A DNA stretch of 64,000 nt from Collimonas sp. PA-H2 (lineage in GTDB: Bacteria; Pseudomonadota; Gammaproteobacteria; Burkholderiales; Burkholderiaceae_D), in assembly GCF_002564105.1 (NCBI RefSeq), contig NZ_PDBX01000001.1:5084001-5148000 (forward strand). Reading direction: 5' to 3'. Below are positions 19,946 through 29,001 of this stretch, in pieces. Under the pieces are notes generated by a model. That model saw nothing but the letters and a program-made list of their open reading frames with translations, did no database searches and had not been told where the DNA came from. Numbering within the stretch: the stretch's first letter is position 1; the number at the start of each line of letters is the position of its first letter. Position numbers and translations under genes: made by a program.

Positions 19946-20578
19946 TTATTTCTTTGCCTGCATCGCAATCCGCACCGCCAGGCCGGCCAGTACCGTACCC
20001 ATCAGCCAGCGCTGGATCAGCAGCCAGCTCGGGCGGCCGCCGAGGAAACCGGCAATGCTGCCGGCCGCCAGCGTCACCATCGAATTGACCGTGATGCTGA
20101 TCAGGATCTGGACCACACCTAGTCCCAGCGACTGCACCAGAATGCTGGCGCCGTTCGGATCGATAAACTGCGGCATCAGCGCCAGGTACAACAGGGCGAC
20201 CTTGGGGTTGAGCAGATTGGTGAACAAGCCCATGAAAAACAGTTTGCGGTTGCTGTCCATCGGCAGGTCGCGCACTGCGAAAGGCGAACGGCCGCCCGGT
20301 TTGACCGCTTGCCATGCCAGATAGAGCAGGTAGGTCGCGCCGCCGAAGCGCAAGACATCGTAGGCCAGCGGCACCGCAAATAGCAGGGCGGTGATGCCGA
20401 AGGCGGCGCACAGCATGTAGAACACGAATCCGGCGGCGACCCCAGCCAGCGAAATGAAGCCGGCTTTCGGCCCCTGGCAGATCGAGCGCGAAATCAGGTA
20501 GATCATGTTGGGACCTGGCGTCAGCACCATGCCGAAGGCGACCAGCGCAAAACCCAGCAGTAAATTAAGATTCGGCAT
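19946..20578 (-). CDS. LysE/RhtB family amino-acid exporter
   Basis: A 210-residue inner-membrane exporter with six hydrophobic segments, the usual length. The family signature at the N-terminus is clear (GMVLTPGPNMIYLISRS), as is NPKVALLYLALMPQF in the middle. The open frame extends 125 codons upstream, but the ATG at 20578 (MPNLNLLLGF) gives the canonical LysE start. The substrate (an amino acid, homoserine or its lactone) cannot be assigned. It diverges from the FAH-family gene. Confidence 0.88.
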   Translation of the reverse strand: MPNLNLLLGFALVAFGMVLTPGPNMIYLISRSICQGPKAGFISLAGVAAGFVFYMLCAAFGITALLFAVPLAYDVLRFGGATYLLYLAWQAVKPGGRSPFAVRDLPMDSNRKLFFMGLFTNLLNPKVALLYLALMPQFIDPNGASILVQSLGLGVVQILISITVNSMVTLAAGSIAGFLGGRPSWLLIQRWLMGTVLAGLAVRIAMQAKK

Positions 20579-20732
20579 AGATGATTCGAAGAGAGATAGG
20601 GTGAGGTCCGCATCGGGCCAGGCCCCGTATTCTGACGTAAAACCCGTGCGTCTGCATAGCCGGACTTGGCGCTTCTCTGTTTGATAGTATGATCGTTTAG
20701 CCAAGTCCCGCAAAAACACAAGGAAGCAACAG

Positions 20733-21593
20733 ATGAAGCTATTACGAGTAGGTCCCAAAGGGCAGGAAAAGCCGGCCATGCTGGATAGCGGCGGCAAGCT
20801 GCGCGATCTGTCCGGCGTCGTCGCCGACATCACGGCGCGGCAGCTGACGCCGGCCGGCCTGGCGCAGCTGCGCGCGATCGATGCCGCCAGCCTGCCGGAA
20901 ATCAGCGCAGCCGGCCGCATCGGTGCGCCGTTCACTGGCCTCGGAAAATTCATGTGCGTCGGCTTGAACTATAGCGACCATGCCGCCGAATCTGGCCTGG
21001 CGGTGCCGGCCGAGCCGGTGTTGTTCAACAAGTGGAACAGCTGTTTCGGCGGTCCCAACGATCCCATCGTGATGCCGAAGAATTCGCTCAAGACCGACTG
21101 GGAAGTCGAACTAGGTGTGGTCATCGGCAGCAAGGCGCGTTACGTCGAACTGGATCAGGCCTTGTCGCATGTCGCCGGCTATTGCGTCGTCAACGATGTG
21201 TCCGAACGCGAATACCAGATCGAACGCAGCGGCACCTGGGACAAGGGCAAGGGCTGCGATACCTTCGGTCCGGTCGGCCCCTGGCTGGTGACGGCCGATG
21301 AAGTCGGTGATCCGCAAAATCTCTCGATGTGGCTGGAAGTCAACGGCAAGCGCTTCCAGAACGGCAGCACCAGGACCATGATTTTCAACGTCGCTTTCCT
21401 GGTCCACTACATCAGCCAGTTCACCACGCTGTACCCGGGCGACATCATTTCCACCGGCACGCCGCCCGGCGTCGGCATGGGCCAGAAGCCGCCGCTGTAT
21501 CTGAAGCATGGCGACGTCGTCAGGCTGGGTATCGATGGCCTCGGCGAGCAGCAGCAGACGGTGCATGCCTGGGACGAGAGCCTGCTGGATTGA
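20733..21593 (+). CDS. Fumarylacetoacetate hydrolase family protein (ureidoglycolate lyase-like)
   Basis: A 286-residue cytoplasmic hydrolase of the FAH superfamily, whose members cleave C-C or C-N bonds in beta-dicarbonyl-like substrates during aromatic or sugar-acid catabolism. The N-terminal cap is followed by the catalytic core. Visible are CVGLNYSDHAAE, the metal-binding acidic residues in DWEVELGVVIG and NDVSEREYQIE, and STGTPPGVGMG near the C-terminus. GGAAG-type spacing supports the start at 20733. The usual annotation is ureidoglycolate lyase or 2,4-diketo-3-deoxy-L-fuconate hydrolase; sequence alone does not choose. No pathway partners are adjacent. Confidence 0.87.
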   Translation: MKLLRVGPKGQEKPAMLDSGGKLRDLSGVVADITARQLTPAGLAQLRAIDAASLPEISAAGRIGAPFTGLGKFMCVGLNYSDHAAESGLAVPAEPVLFNKWNSCFGGPNDPIVMPKNSLKTDWEVELGVVIGSKARYVELDQALSHVAGYCVVNDVSEREYQIERSGTWDKGKGCDTFGPVGPWLVTADEVGDPQNLSMWLEVNGKRFQNGSTRTMIFNVAFLVHYISQFTTLYPGDIISTGTPPGVGMGQKPPLYLKHGDVVRLGIDGLGEQQQTVHAWDESLLD

Positions 21594-21715
21594 TTGATTC
21601 ATACGGCGGGCTTCACTCGTAAACGCGCTATGGCGTAAGATTTGGCCGTTGTCCATTGTTGTCCGCTGTTGTTCGCCGTTTTTGCTCAGTAATAATTGGT
21701 TCTAGGAGAATGCCA

Positions 21716-23080
21716 ATGTCTTTCGATGTCGATCTGTTCGTAATTGGAGCGGGTTCCGGCGGTGTGCGCGCCGCCCGTTTTGCCGCCGGTTTCGGCGCCC
21801 GTGTCGCCGTAGCGGAAAGCCGCTACCTGGGCGGCACCTGCGTCAATGTCGGCTGTGTGCCAAAGAAGTTCCTGGTGTACGGCGCCCATTTCAGCGAGGA
21901 TTTCGACGTCGCTTCCAGCTTCGGCTGGACTGCCGGCAAGCCGCAATTCGACTGGGCTGCCCTGATCTCCAACAAGAACCGCGAAATCCACCGTCTCAAT
22001 GAAGTCTACCGCAGCCTGCTGCAGGGCAGCGGCGTCGCCCTGCATGAAGGTCATGCCAGGCTGGTGGACGCGCACACGGTCGAGATCAACGGCGAGCGCA
22101 TCAGCGCCGCCAATATCCTGGTCGCCACAGGCAGCTGGCCGCAGGTGCCGGAAATCCCGGGCAAGGAACATGCGATCACTTCCAACGAAGCGTTCTTCCT
22201 CAAGCAGTTGCCGCGCCGCGTGCTGGTGGTCGGCGGCGGTTATATCGCGGTCGAGTTCGCTTCGATTTTCCATGGCCTCGGCGCCGAGACTAGCCTGCTG
22301 TACCGCGGCGACCTGTTCTTGCGCGGCTTCGACCAGGGCGTGCGCCTGCATCTGAAACAAGAGTTCGAGAAAAAGGGTCTGGGCCTGCAGTTCAATGCCG
22401 ACATCGCGCGCATCGACAAGCAGCCTGACGGCAGCCTGAAGGTAACACTGAAGGACCAGCGTGTGCTGGCAGCCGACTGTGTGTTTTATGCTACCGGACG
22501 GCGTCCGATGCTGGACAACCTGGGCCTGGAAAATGTCGATGTGGCGCTGGATGAAAAAGGCTTCATCAAGGTCGACAGCGAATACCGCAGTTCGGAGCCG
22601 TCGATCCTGGCCCTGGGCGACGTGATCGGCAAGGTGCAGCTGACGCCGGTGGCGCTGGCCGAGGGCATGGCGGTGGCGCGCCGCTTGTTCCGTCCGGAGG
22701 AATATCGGCCGGTGGACTACAAGCTGATCCCGACCGCGGTGTTCAGCCTGCCGAATATCGCCACGGTCGGCCTGACGGAACAGGAGGCGCGCAGCGCCGG
22801 CCACAAGATCAAGCTGTTCGAAGCGCGCTTCCGGCCGATGAAGCTGAGCCTGGGTGACTATCATGAAAAGACCATGATGAAACTGGTGGTCGATGCCGAC
22901 AGCGACAAGGTGCTCGGCTGTCACATGGTCGGCCCGGACGCCGGTGAAATCATCCAGGGCATCGCCGTGGCCTTGCGCGCCGGCGCCACCAAGCGCGTGT
23001 TCGACGACACCATCGGCATCCATCCGACCTCGGCGGAAGAGTTCGTGACCTTGCGCACGCCGCTGTCTGAAACGCAATAA
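21716..23080 (+). CDS. gor: Glutathione-disulfide reductase
   Basis: A 454-residue FAD/NADPH flavoenzyme that reduces oxidised glutathione in the cytoplasm. The FAD-binding glycine motif ([13 protein letters not shown]) starts the protein, followed by the redox-active disulfide ([13 protein letters not shown]), the NADPH motif ([14 protein letters not shown]), the second FAD motif (ILALGDVIG) and the C-terminal active-site His-Glu ([11 protein letters not shown]). I chose the ATG at 21716, seven bases after AGGAG, over the longer start at 21656. It stands alone on the plus strand. Other antioxidant genes, such as an exported catalase, lie a few kilobases away but are not co-transcribed. Confidence 0.94.
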   Translation: MSFDVDLFVIGAGSGGVRAARFAAGFGARVAVAESRYLGGTCVNVGCVPKKFLVYGAHFSEDFDVASSFGWTAGKPQFDWAALISNKNREIHRLNEVYRSLLQGSGVALHEGHARLVDAHTVEINGERISAANILVATGSWPQVPEIPGKEHAITSNEAFFLKQLPRRVLVVGGGYIAVEFASIFHGLGAETSLLYRGDLFLRGFDQGVRLHLKQEFEKKGLGLQFNADIARIDKQPDGSLKVTLKDQRVLAADCVFYATGRRPMLDNLGLENVDVALDEKGFIKVDSEYRSSEPSILALGDVIGKVQLTPVALAEGMAVARRLFRPEEYRPVDYKLIPTAVFSLPNIATVGLTEQEARSAGHKIKLFEARFRPMKLSLGDYHEKTMMKLVVDADSDKVLGCHMVGPDAGEIIQGIAVALRAGATKRVFDDTIGIHPTSAEEFVTLRTPLSETQ

Positions 23081-23179
23081 ATCCAATGCAATCTTCCCTG
23101 GCCCTGACCGCCGGGTGCGTTTTCAGCGCCGCGGCAGGCCGGCTATCAATATCTCTATCAAGAACTGTGAAACCCATCC

Positions 23180-24856
23180 ATGAATGAAAACGACAAACCT
23201 GATTTGACCACGGAAGATGAGCCAGGCGGTTTTTCGCGCCGCCGTTTTCTCGGTAGCGTAGTGGCAGTCGGCGCCACCCTGGCCTTGGCCGATTGCGCCA
23301 GCGACGGCAGCCAGCAGGTGGCCGACGCCAGCCAGGAAAAATTGCTGGACCAGCAGCTGCAGGCGGCGATCAGGCACGTGGTGGTGATCTATGCCGAGAA
23401 CCGCAGCTTCAATAACCTGTACGGTAATTTCCCGGGTGTGCAAAGGCCCTTGGCGCAAGCCATGCAAGGGCGCTACACGCAGCTGGACCGCGACGGCAAG
23501 ACGCCGCTGCCGCAACTGCCGAAGATCTGGGGCGGCCTGGTGCCGCAGGCGCAGCAGGTCGACGGCCGGCGCTATGCGATCAGCGAAGAACAGATCAACG
23601 GCTTGCCGAACGCACCGTTCAAACTGAGCGATGCCCAGGGCAAGCCCTTGCCGCAGGGCGTCATCACGCGCGACCTATGGCACAAGTTTTATCAGAACCA
23701 GATGCAGATCAACGGCGGCAAGAACGACCAGTTCGTGGCCTGGGCCGATTCCGGCGGCCTGACCATGGGCCATTACGGCGAAACCGCCGGCAAGCTGAAC
23801 CTGTGGAAGCTGGCCGAGCAATACACCCTTTGCGACAATTTTTTCATGTCGGCCTTCGGCGGTTCCTACCTCAACCATATCTTCCTGGTTTCCGGGCAGA
23901 CGCCTTTCTATCCGGATGTGCACAATAGCCCGGCGCGCCATAATGTATCGACGGTGGAGGGCGACGACCCCAAGGGCACGCGCCTGAAGCTGGATGACAA
24001 GAACCCGGCCTCGGCCATCGACGGCCCGCCTAAATTCCTGCGCGACCGCGCCATCACCCCGGACGGCTATGCGGTGAACACCATGGCGCCGCCGTACCAG
24101 CCGAGTTTCGTCAAGCCGGCCACGGGCGGCGATGCCGCCTATGCCGACGCCAGCGATCCGATGGTGCTGCCGCCGCAGACCTATCCGACCATCGGCGACC
24201 GCCTGTCGGAAAAAGGCGTCAGCTGGAGCTGGTACTCCGGCGCCTGGCAGGCGGCGCTGGATGGCAAGGCCAACGACGATGCGGTGCCGAACTTCCAGTA
24301 TCATCACCAGCCGTTCAACTATTTCAAGAGCTTTGCGCCGGGAACCGCGGCGCGCGAGACGCATCTGAAGGACGCTGGCCTGGGCGACGATCCCGCCACC
24401 AATAAATTCCTGGCGGATGTCGACGCCGGGCGCCTGCCTCAGGTCAGCTTTTACAAGCCGCAGGGCAATCTCAACCTGCACGCCGGCTACGCCGACGTCG
24501 AATCCGGCGACCGCCATATCGCCAATGTCATCGCTCATTTGCAGCGCGGGCCGCAATGGCAGAACATGATGGTGATCGTCACGCACGATGAAAACGGCGG
24601 CTGGTGGGATCACGTGGCCCCGCCCAAGGGTGATCGCTGGGGGCCGGGCTCGCGGATTCCAGCGACCATCATTTCGCCTTATGCCAAGAAGGGTTTTGTC
24701 GACCACACCGTGTACGATACGACCTCGATCATGCGTTTCATTACGCGCCTGTATGGCTTGCGCAAGCTCGATGCGCTGGTGGCGCGCGATGTGGCCTTCC
24801 TGCAGAACCAGCAGGCGCCGCTGGGTGACCTGACCAATACTTTGAACCTGGCCTAG
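23180..24856 (+). CDS. Tat-exported phosphoesterase, acid phosphatase AcpA / phospholipase C family
   Basis: A 558-residue exported hydrolase of the phosphoesterase family that includes Francisella AcpA and bacterial non-haemolytic phospholipase C. A twin-arginine signal is present (SRRRFLGSVVAVGAT, residues about 19-33), ending near LALADCA. The metal-site motif HVVVIYAENRSFNNLYG (from about residue 70) and the C-terminal VTHDENGGWWDHVAPP, typical of the family, are both intact. The likely role is phosphate scavenging from organic phosphate in the periplasm. AcpA-type phosphatase is favoured over phospholipase C by length and the lack of C-terminal duplicated domains. Confidence 0.88.
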   Translation: MNENDKPDLTTEDEPGGFSRRRFLGSVVAVGATLALADCASDGSQQVADASQEKLLDQQLQAAIRHVVVIYAENRSFNNLYGNFPGVQRPLAQAMQGRYTQLDRDGKTPLPQLPKIWGGLVPQAQQVDGRRYAISEEQINGLPNAPFKLSDAQGKPLPQGVITRDLWHKFYQNQMQINGGKNDQFVAWADSGGLTMGHYGETAGKLNLWKLAEQYTLCDNFFMSAFGGSYLNHIFLVSGQTPFYPDVHNSPARHNVSTVEGDDPKGTRLKLDDKNPASAIDGPPKFLRDRAITPDGYAVNTMAPPYQPSFVKPATGGDAAYADASDPMVLPPQTYPTIGDRLSEKGVSWSWYSGAWQAALDGKANDDAVPNFQYHHQPFNYFKSFAPGTAARETHLKDAGLGDDPATNKFLADVDAGRLPQVSFYKPQGNLNLHAGYADVESGDRHIANVIAHLQRGPQWQNMMVIVTHDENGGWWDHVAPPKGDRWGPGSRIPATIISPYAKKGFVDHTVYDTTSIMRFITRLYGLRKLDALVARDVAFLQNQQAPLGDLTNTLNLA

Positions 24857-24886
24857 ATCAGATAAATCCGTTTGCCCTGAAATGTC

Positions 24887-24920
24887 CCGTTTGGCCGGCG
24901 CAGCCGCACCGGCCAAACGG
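24887..24920. terminator. Inverted repeat between convergent acpA-like and DUF1275 genes
   Basis: Perfect 12-bp arms (24887-24898 with 24909-24920) and a 10-base loop, in the 66-bp gap between two genes that end towards each other. No T run is present, but position and strength suit a shared terminator. Confidence 0.65.
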
Positions 24921-24922
24921 CG

Positions 24923-25678
24923 TCATGCCTTGCGCCGGAATCTCAGGAAATCATCGAAAATGGGAACGATAGCCAGGCACATCAATGTCGCGGCCAGCGG
25001 CGCGGTCGCAATGAAGCCGACATGCTTGAAGCCCATGGCGCCGGTCAGGCCGCCGCTGAAAAACAGGGTCACCAGCGTCGCCAGTAGCCGCAGTTTGTCG
25101 CGGTCGCCGAGCACGTCCTGCCGGTTCTGGTGTGGCTTGAGCTTGTTCCAATAGACCAGCTTGCCGAGCTCGATGCCGATGTCGGTCACCATTCCGGTAA
25201 TGTGGGTGGTGCGGATTTCCGCCTTCGAAATCTTGGTGATGATGGCGTTCTGCAAGCCCATGATGTAGCACAGCAGGATGACCGTGATCGGCACGAACAG
25301 CCATTTATGGCCCTCCAGGTTGCCGCCCAGCAGCCCGAACAGCAATAGCAAAACCGCTTCCAGCATCAATGGCAACGCATATTCTGCCTGCAGCTCTTGG
25401 CGCCGGCCCCAGTTGATCAGCAGCGCCGATGTCATCGCCCCGGCCAGGAACGCCAGCAGGCAAGCCAGGCCCGCCAGCATCAGGCCGAGCGATCCCAAAG
25501 CCAGATTGTCCGCCATCGATGAGACGATGCCGGACATGTGAGAGGTGTATTGCCCAACTGCCAGGAAGCCGCCGGCATTGATCGCTCCCGCGATAAAGGA
25601 CAGGAAGCATGCCAGATGGCGGTTTGCTTGCTGGCTGCGGTCCTTGCCGGTCAGCTTTCTCAGATAGGGAATAGGCAT
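24923..25678 (-). CDS. DUF1275 (YoaK-like) membrane protein
   Basis: A 251-residue inner-membrane protein with about six hydrophobic segments, of the DUF1275 family. The family start is clear: a cytoplasmic stretch, then FLSFIAGAINAGGFLAVGQYTSHMSG, and later GLQNAIITKISKAEIRTTHITGMVTD, the most conserved block. The biochemical role of the family is unknown; transport is assumed from topology only. Confidence 0.85.
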   Translation of the reverse strand: MPIPYLRKLTGKDRSQQANRHLACFLSFIAGAINAGGFLAVGQYTSHMSGIVSSMADNLALGSLGLMLAGLACLLAFLAGAMTSALLINWGRRQELQAEYALPLMLEAVLLLLFGLLGGNLEGHKWLFVPITVILLCYIMGLQNAIITKISKAEIRTTHITGMVTDIGIELGKLVYWNKLKPHQNRQDVLGDRDKLRLLATLVTLFFSGGLTGAMGFKHVGFIATAPLAATLMCLAIVPIFDDFLRFRRKA

Positions 25679-25975
25679 AGCTTGCGATTTTTTTGCTGGG
25701 CAACAGCTGAATAGTACGCTGTTGCGCGCGTTGCGGGCTGGTACAACGCCGCCCCGCGCGGTTCAGCTGATCAAGATCAGTCCTTGGTGTGCCAATCCAG
25801 GAATATTCCTACAATTATCTATTTATCACTAATTGTCATTTTGTATATACTATTGATTGGCCGTCCGCCGCTACACGAGCCTGTCTACGGGCAACGCAGT
25901 ATCAGGGCCGGGAAATACATGAAGGGGATAGCGACTAAGGCGACAACCCTGCTTTCAATCAACAGAGGATATGGC
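25679..25975. other. Intergenic region carrying the porin promoter
   Basis: A 297-bp gap between divergent genes. It is AT-rich around 25800-25855, where TTATCA (25823-25828) and TATACT (25846-25851), 17 bases apart, could be the porin promoter, leaving a 5' leader of about 115 bases. I see no gene in it. Confidence 0.4.
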
Positions 25976-27121
25976 ATGAAAAAAATGGTTTTGATAGCTG
26001 GTATTCTTGGCGGCATGGCCAGCGCTGCGCAGGCGCAGAGCAACGTCATCATCTACGGCATCGTCGATCTGGGACTCAACTTCACCAATAACGCCGGCGG
26101 CAGCCGCGCCTACCAGATGGAAAGCGGTTATCCCTCCGGCAGTCGGATCGGCTTCAAGGGCAAGGAAGACCTGGGCGGCGGCCTGAGCGCCGTGTTCCAG
26201 CTGGAAAACGGCTTTAACGCCGATACCGGCGGCTTGGGGCAAGGCGGGCGCCTGTTCGGACGGCAGGCGTTCGTCGGCCTGTCCAGCAAACAGCTGGGAA
26301 CCCTGACCATGGGGCGCCAGTACGATTCAGTCGTGGATTTCCTCGGCCCGCTGACTGCCAACGGCAACTGGGGCGGTTATTTGTTTTCGCATCCGTTCGA
26401 CAACGACAATACCGACAATTCCTTCCGTATCAATAACGCTGTCAAATACACCAGCGCCGACTATAACGGCTTCAGCTTTGGCGGCCTGGTCGGTTTGGGC
26501 GAGACTGCCGGCGCGCAACGGACCAATCTCACTTACAGCCTTGGCGCCCGGTACGTGAACGGTCCGTGGGCGCTGGCCGCGACATACATGAGCAACAAGC
26601 TGCCGGGTTCAACCGCCATCGGCTCGATCGCTACCAATGATGCCAATTTCATCGCTTCCCAGCAGCGCACCGCGGGCGCCGGCATCAACTACACGATGGG
26701 CAACGCCACCTACGGCTTTGTGTATTCGAACACCAATTTCACCAATCCGCTGTCATCAGTTTATGTCGGACCGATTACGCCGGCTGCGGGCAGCCTGAAC
26801 CGGTTGGTGTTCAACAACTACGAACTCAACGCCAAATATCAATTGACGCCGGCTTTCTCGCTGGCGGCGATGTACACGTTTACCCAAGGGAAATTCAATA
26901 CTTCGGAAGCCAATTTCAAGCCGAAATGGCACATGCTGGGCCTGATGGCTGATTACGAGTTGTCCAAGCGCACTGACGTTTATGCGCAAGCCGTTTATCA
27001 GCAGGTTGCCGGCAGTGCGACCGGTTCGGTGCTGGACCGCGCTTATATTCCTGGCGCAACCGATATTTCATCAGCTGCCCGGCAAGGGATGTTGCGGCTG
27101 GGGCTGCGTCACAAATTCTGA
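25976..27121 (+). CDS. Outer-membrane porin, Burkholderiales general-porin type
   Basis: A 381-residue trimeric diffusion porin. The signal peptide MKKMVLIAGILGGMASAAQA is followed by the typical mature start QSNVIIYGIVDLGLNF; SGYPSGSRIGFKGKEDLGGGLSA is the most conserved block of the family. The protein ends in LRLGLRHKF with the terminal Phe required for outer-membrane insertion. I chose the ATG at 25976 after AGAGGA because it gives a proper signal peptide; the open frame extends 64 codons upstream. Confidence 0.93.
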   Translation: MKKMVLIAGILGGMASAAQAQSNVIIYGIVDLGLNFTNNAGGSRAYQMESGYPSGSRIGFKGKEDLGGGLSAVFQLENGFNADTGGLGQGGRLFGRQAFVGLSSKQLGTLTMGRQYDSVVDFLGPLTANGNWGGYLFSHPFDNDNTDNSFRINNAVKYTSADYNGFSFGGLVGLGETAGAQRTNLTYSLGARYVNGPWALAATYMSNKLPGSTAIGSIATNDANFIASQQRTAGAGINYTMGNATYGFVYSNTNFTNPLSSVYVGPITPAAGSLNRLVFNNYELNAKYQLTPAFSLAAMYTFTQGKFNTSEANFKPKWHMLGLMADYELSKRTDVYAQAVYQQVAGSATGSVLDRAYIPGATDISSAARQGMLRLGLRHKF

Positions 27122-27216
27122 GTACCGGCCTGCATCAGCGGTCCGGGACAGCAATGCCCGGATCGCTGTCATTTGGCAGCAAAACCAATTTGAAAATCCT
27201 GGCGCTGACGGTGGAT

Positions 27217-27239
27217 GGTCCATACGGGCCGTTTTTTTT
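27217..27239 (+). terminator. Rho-independent terminator of the porin gene
   Basis: GGTCC (27217-27221) and GGGCC (27226-27230) pair with one G-T wobble around a four-base loop, followed by G and eight T. It lies about 95 bp after the stop. Confidence 0.75.
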
Positions 27240-27394
27240 GCGCCTCGCTTATCTGTTTCCCCGGCAAGCGGTGTTGCTATAAGGCATAGTTTTAATTTAT
27301 TAAATCAATTAATATTTAAAATTATATAGTTAACGACTATTTGTGTAAGTTTGGCAATACGCATTCTCGCGTATAAAAATGAGGAGAACCAAGC

Positions 27395-28936
27395 ATGCAT
27401 TTCTCAAAAGCCTATTCAACTTCGCAACTGGCCGCAATCGGATTGACCACTTTGCTGGCTGGCGCCGCAAGCGCCCAAACCATGACACGCGACAACGGCG
27501 CAGCGGTCGGCAACAACCAGAATTCCCAGACCGCCGGTCAACGCGGTCCGACCTTGCTGCAAGATGCCCATCTGATTGAAAAGCTGCAGCGCTTCGACCG
27601 CGAGCGCATTCCTGAGCGCGTGGTGCACGCACGCGGCACCGGCGCCTTTGGCGAATTCGTGGCGGCAGGAAATCTGTCGACGCTGACGCGCGCCAGCCTG
27701 TTCGCCGAGGCCGGTAAAAAGACGCCGGTTTTCGTGCGTTTTTCTACCGTCATCCATCCCAAGGGATCGCCGGAAACCCTGCGCGATCCGCGCGGTTTCG
27801 CCACCAAGTTCTACACTGACCAAGGCAACTGGGACCTGGTCGGCAACAATCTGCCGGTCTTTTTCATTCGCGATGCGATCAAGTTTCCGGACATGGTGCA
27901 TTCCCTGAAGCCGTCGCCGGTCACCAATACGCAGGATCCTAACCGCTTCTTCGATTTCTTCAGCCATCAGCCAGAGAGCACCAATATGCTGACGCGAGTC
28001 TATTCCGACCTCGGCATCCCGGCGTCTTATCGCATGATGGATGGTAATGGCGTGCATGCCTACAAGATGGTCAACGGCCAGAACCAGGTGCGCTATGTGA
28101 AATTCCACTGGAAGAGCCTGCAGGGCGAAAAGAACCTGACCCGCGCCGAGGCGGCGCGCGTGCAAGGCGAGGACTTCAACAACCTGACCAGCGACCTCTA
28201 CGCAGCGATCAAGCGCGGCGATTTTCCGAAGTGGGACCTGTACGTGCAAATCCTGAAGCCGGAAGACCTGGATAAATTCAAGTTCGATCCGCTGGATGCC
28301 ACCAAGATCTGGCCTGACATCGCAGAAACCAAGATCGGCACCATGACTCTCAACAAGGTGCCGGACAATTTCTTTGAAACCACCGAGATGGCGGCGTTTG
28401 CGCCATCGCATCTGGTGCCGGGCATCGAAGCATCGGAAGACCGTCTGCTGCAAGGCCGCATGTTCTCCTATGCCGATACGCAATTGCACCGGCTGGGAGC
28501 CAACAACCAGCTGATCCCGGTCAATCAGCCTCTGGTGAAGGTGAACAACAACAATATCGACGGCCCTGGCGACACCGGCAAGCGCAGCGGCGATGTCAAC
28601 TACCAGCCGTCGCGGCAAAGCGGCAGCGCAACCGATGATCCTGCTTACAAGTCGGTGCAGACGCCATTGTCGGGCAGCACGCAGCAGGCAGCGATCGTCA
28701 AGACCGACAACTTCAGCCAGGCCGGCAGTTTCTACCGCTCACTGTCGAAGCAAGACCGGGAAAACCTGATCGGCAACCTGGCGGCGGATCTGGGGCAGGT
28801 GAAAAATGCAGAAATCCGGCAGGTCATGCTGAGTCACTTCTACAAGGCGGATGCGGAGTACGGGACGCGCCTGACGACGGCGGTGAAAGGTGACCTGGGA
28901 GACGTGCAGCAGCGCGCGCAAAAGCTGACGGATTAA
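27395..28936 (+). CDS. Exported monofunctional haem catalase
   Basis: A 513-residue clade-type small-subunit catalase that breaks down hydrogen peroxide. Unlike cytoplasmic KatA it begins with a Sec signal peptide (residues 1-27, ending LLAGAASAQ), so it should act in the periplasm. The active-site His lies in RVVHARGTGAFGEF, the Asn in NNLPVFFIRDAIKFPD, and the haem-ligand Tyr in RLLQGRMFSYADTQLHRLG; all are present. A GAGGAG ribosome-binding site precedes the start. It is monocistronic and ends at a strong bidirectional terminator. Confidence 0.93.
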   Translation: MHFSKAYSTSQLAAIGLTTLLAGAASAQTMTRDNGAAVGNNQNSQTAGQRGPTLLQDAHLIEKLQRFDRERIPERVVHARGTGAFGEFVAAGNLSTLTRASLFAEAGKKTPVFVRFSTVIHPKGSPETLRDPRGFATKFYTDQGNWDLVGNNLPVFFIRDAIKFPDMVHSLKPSPVTNTQDPNRFFDFFSHQPESTNMLTRVYSDLGIPASYRMMDGNGVHAYKMVNGQNQVRYVKFHWKSLQGEKNLTRAEAARVQGEDFNNLTSDLYAAIKRGDFPKWDLYVQILKPEDLDKFKFDPLDATKIWPDIAETKIGTMTLNKVPDNFFETTEMAAFAPSHLVPGIEASEDRLLQGRMFSYADTQLHRLGANNQLIPVNQPLVKVNNNNIDGPGDTGKRSGDVNYQPSRQSGSATDDPAYKSVQTPLSGSTQQAAIVKTDNFSQAGSFYRSLSKQDRENLIGNLAADLGQVKNAEIRQVMLSHFYKADAEYGTRLTTAVKGDLGDVQQRAQKLTD

Positions 28937-28956
28937 AATCTCTTTGATCAGAAAAT

Positions 28957-28993
28957 GCGCAGGCCGGGATGGGTGCATTATCCCGGCCTGCGC
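28957..28993. terminator. Bidirectional terminator between catalase and TonB-receptor genes
   Basis: Perfect 14-bp GC-rich arms (28957-28970 with 28980-28993) around a nine-base loop. On the minus strand it is followed by ATTTTC, giving a U tract for the receptor gene that ends at 29002; on the plus strand it follows catalase. Confidence 0.85.
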
Positions 28994-29001
28994 CATACGG
29001 A

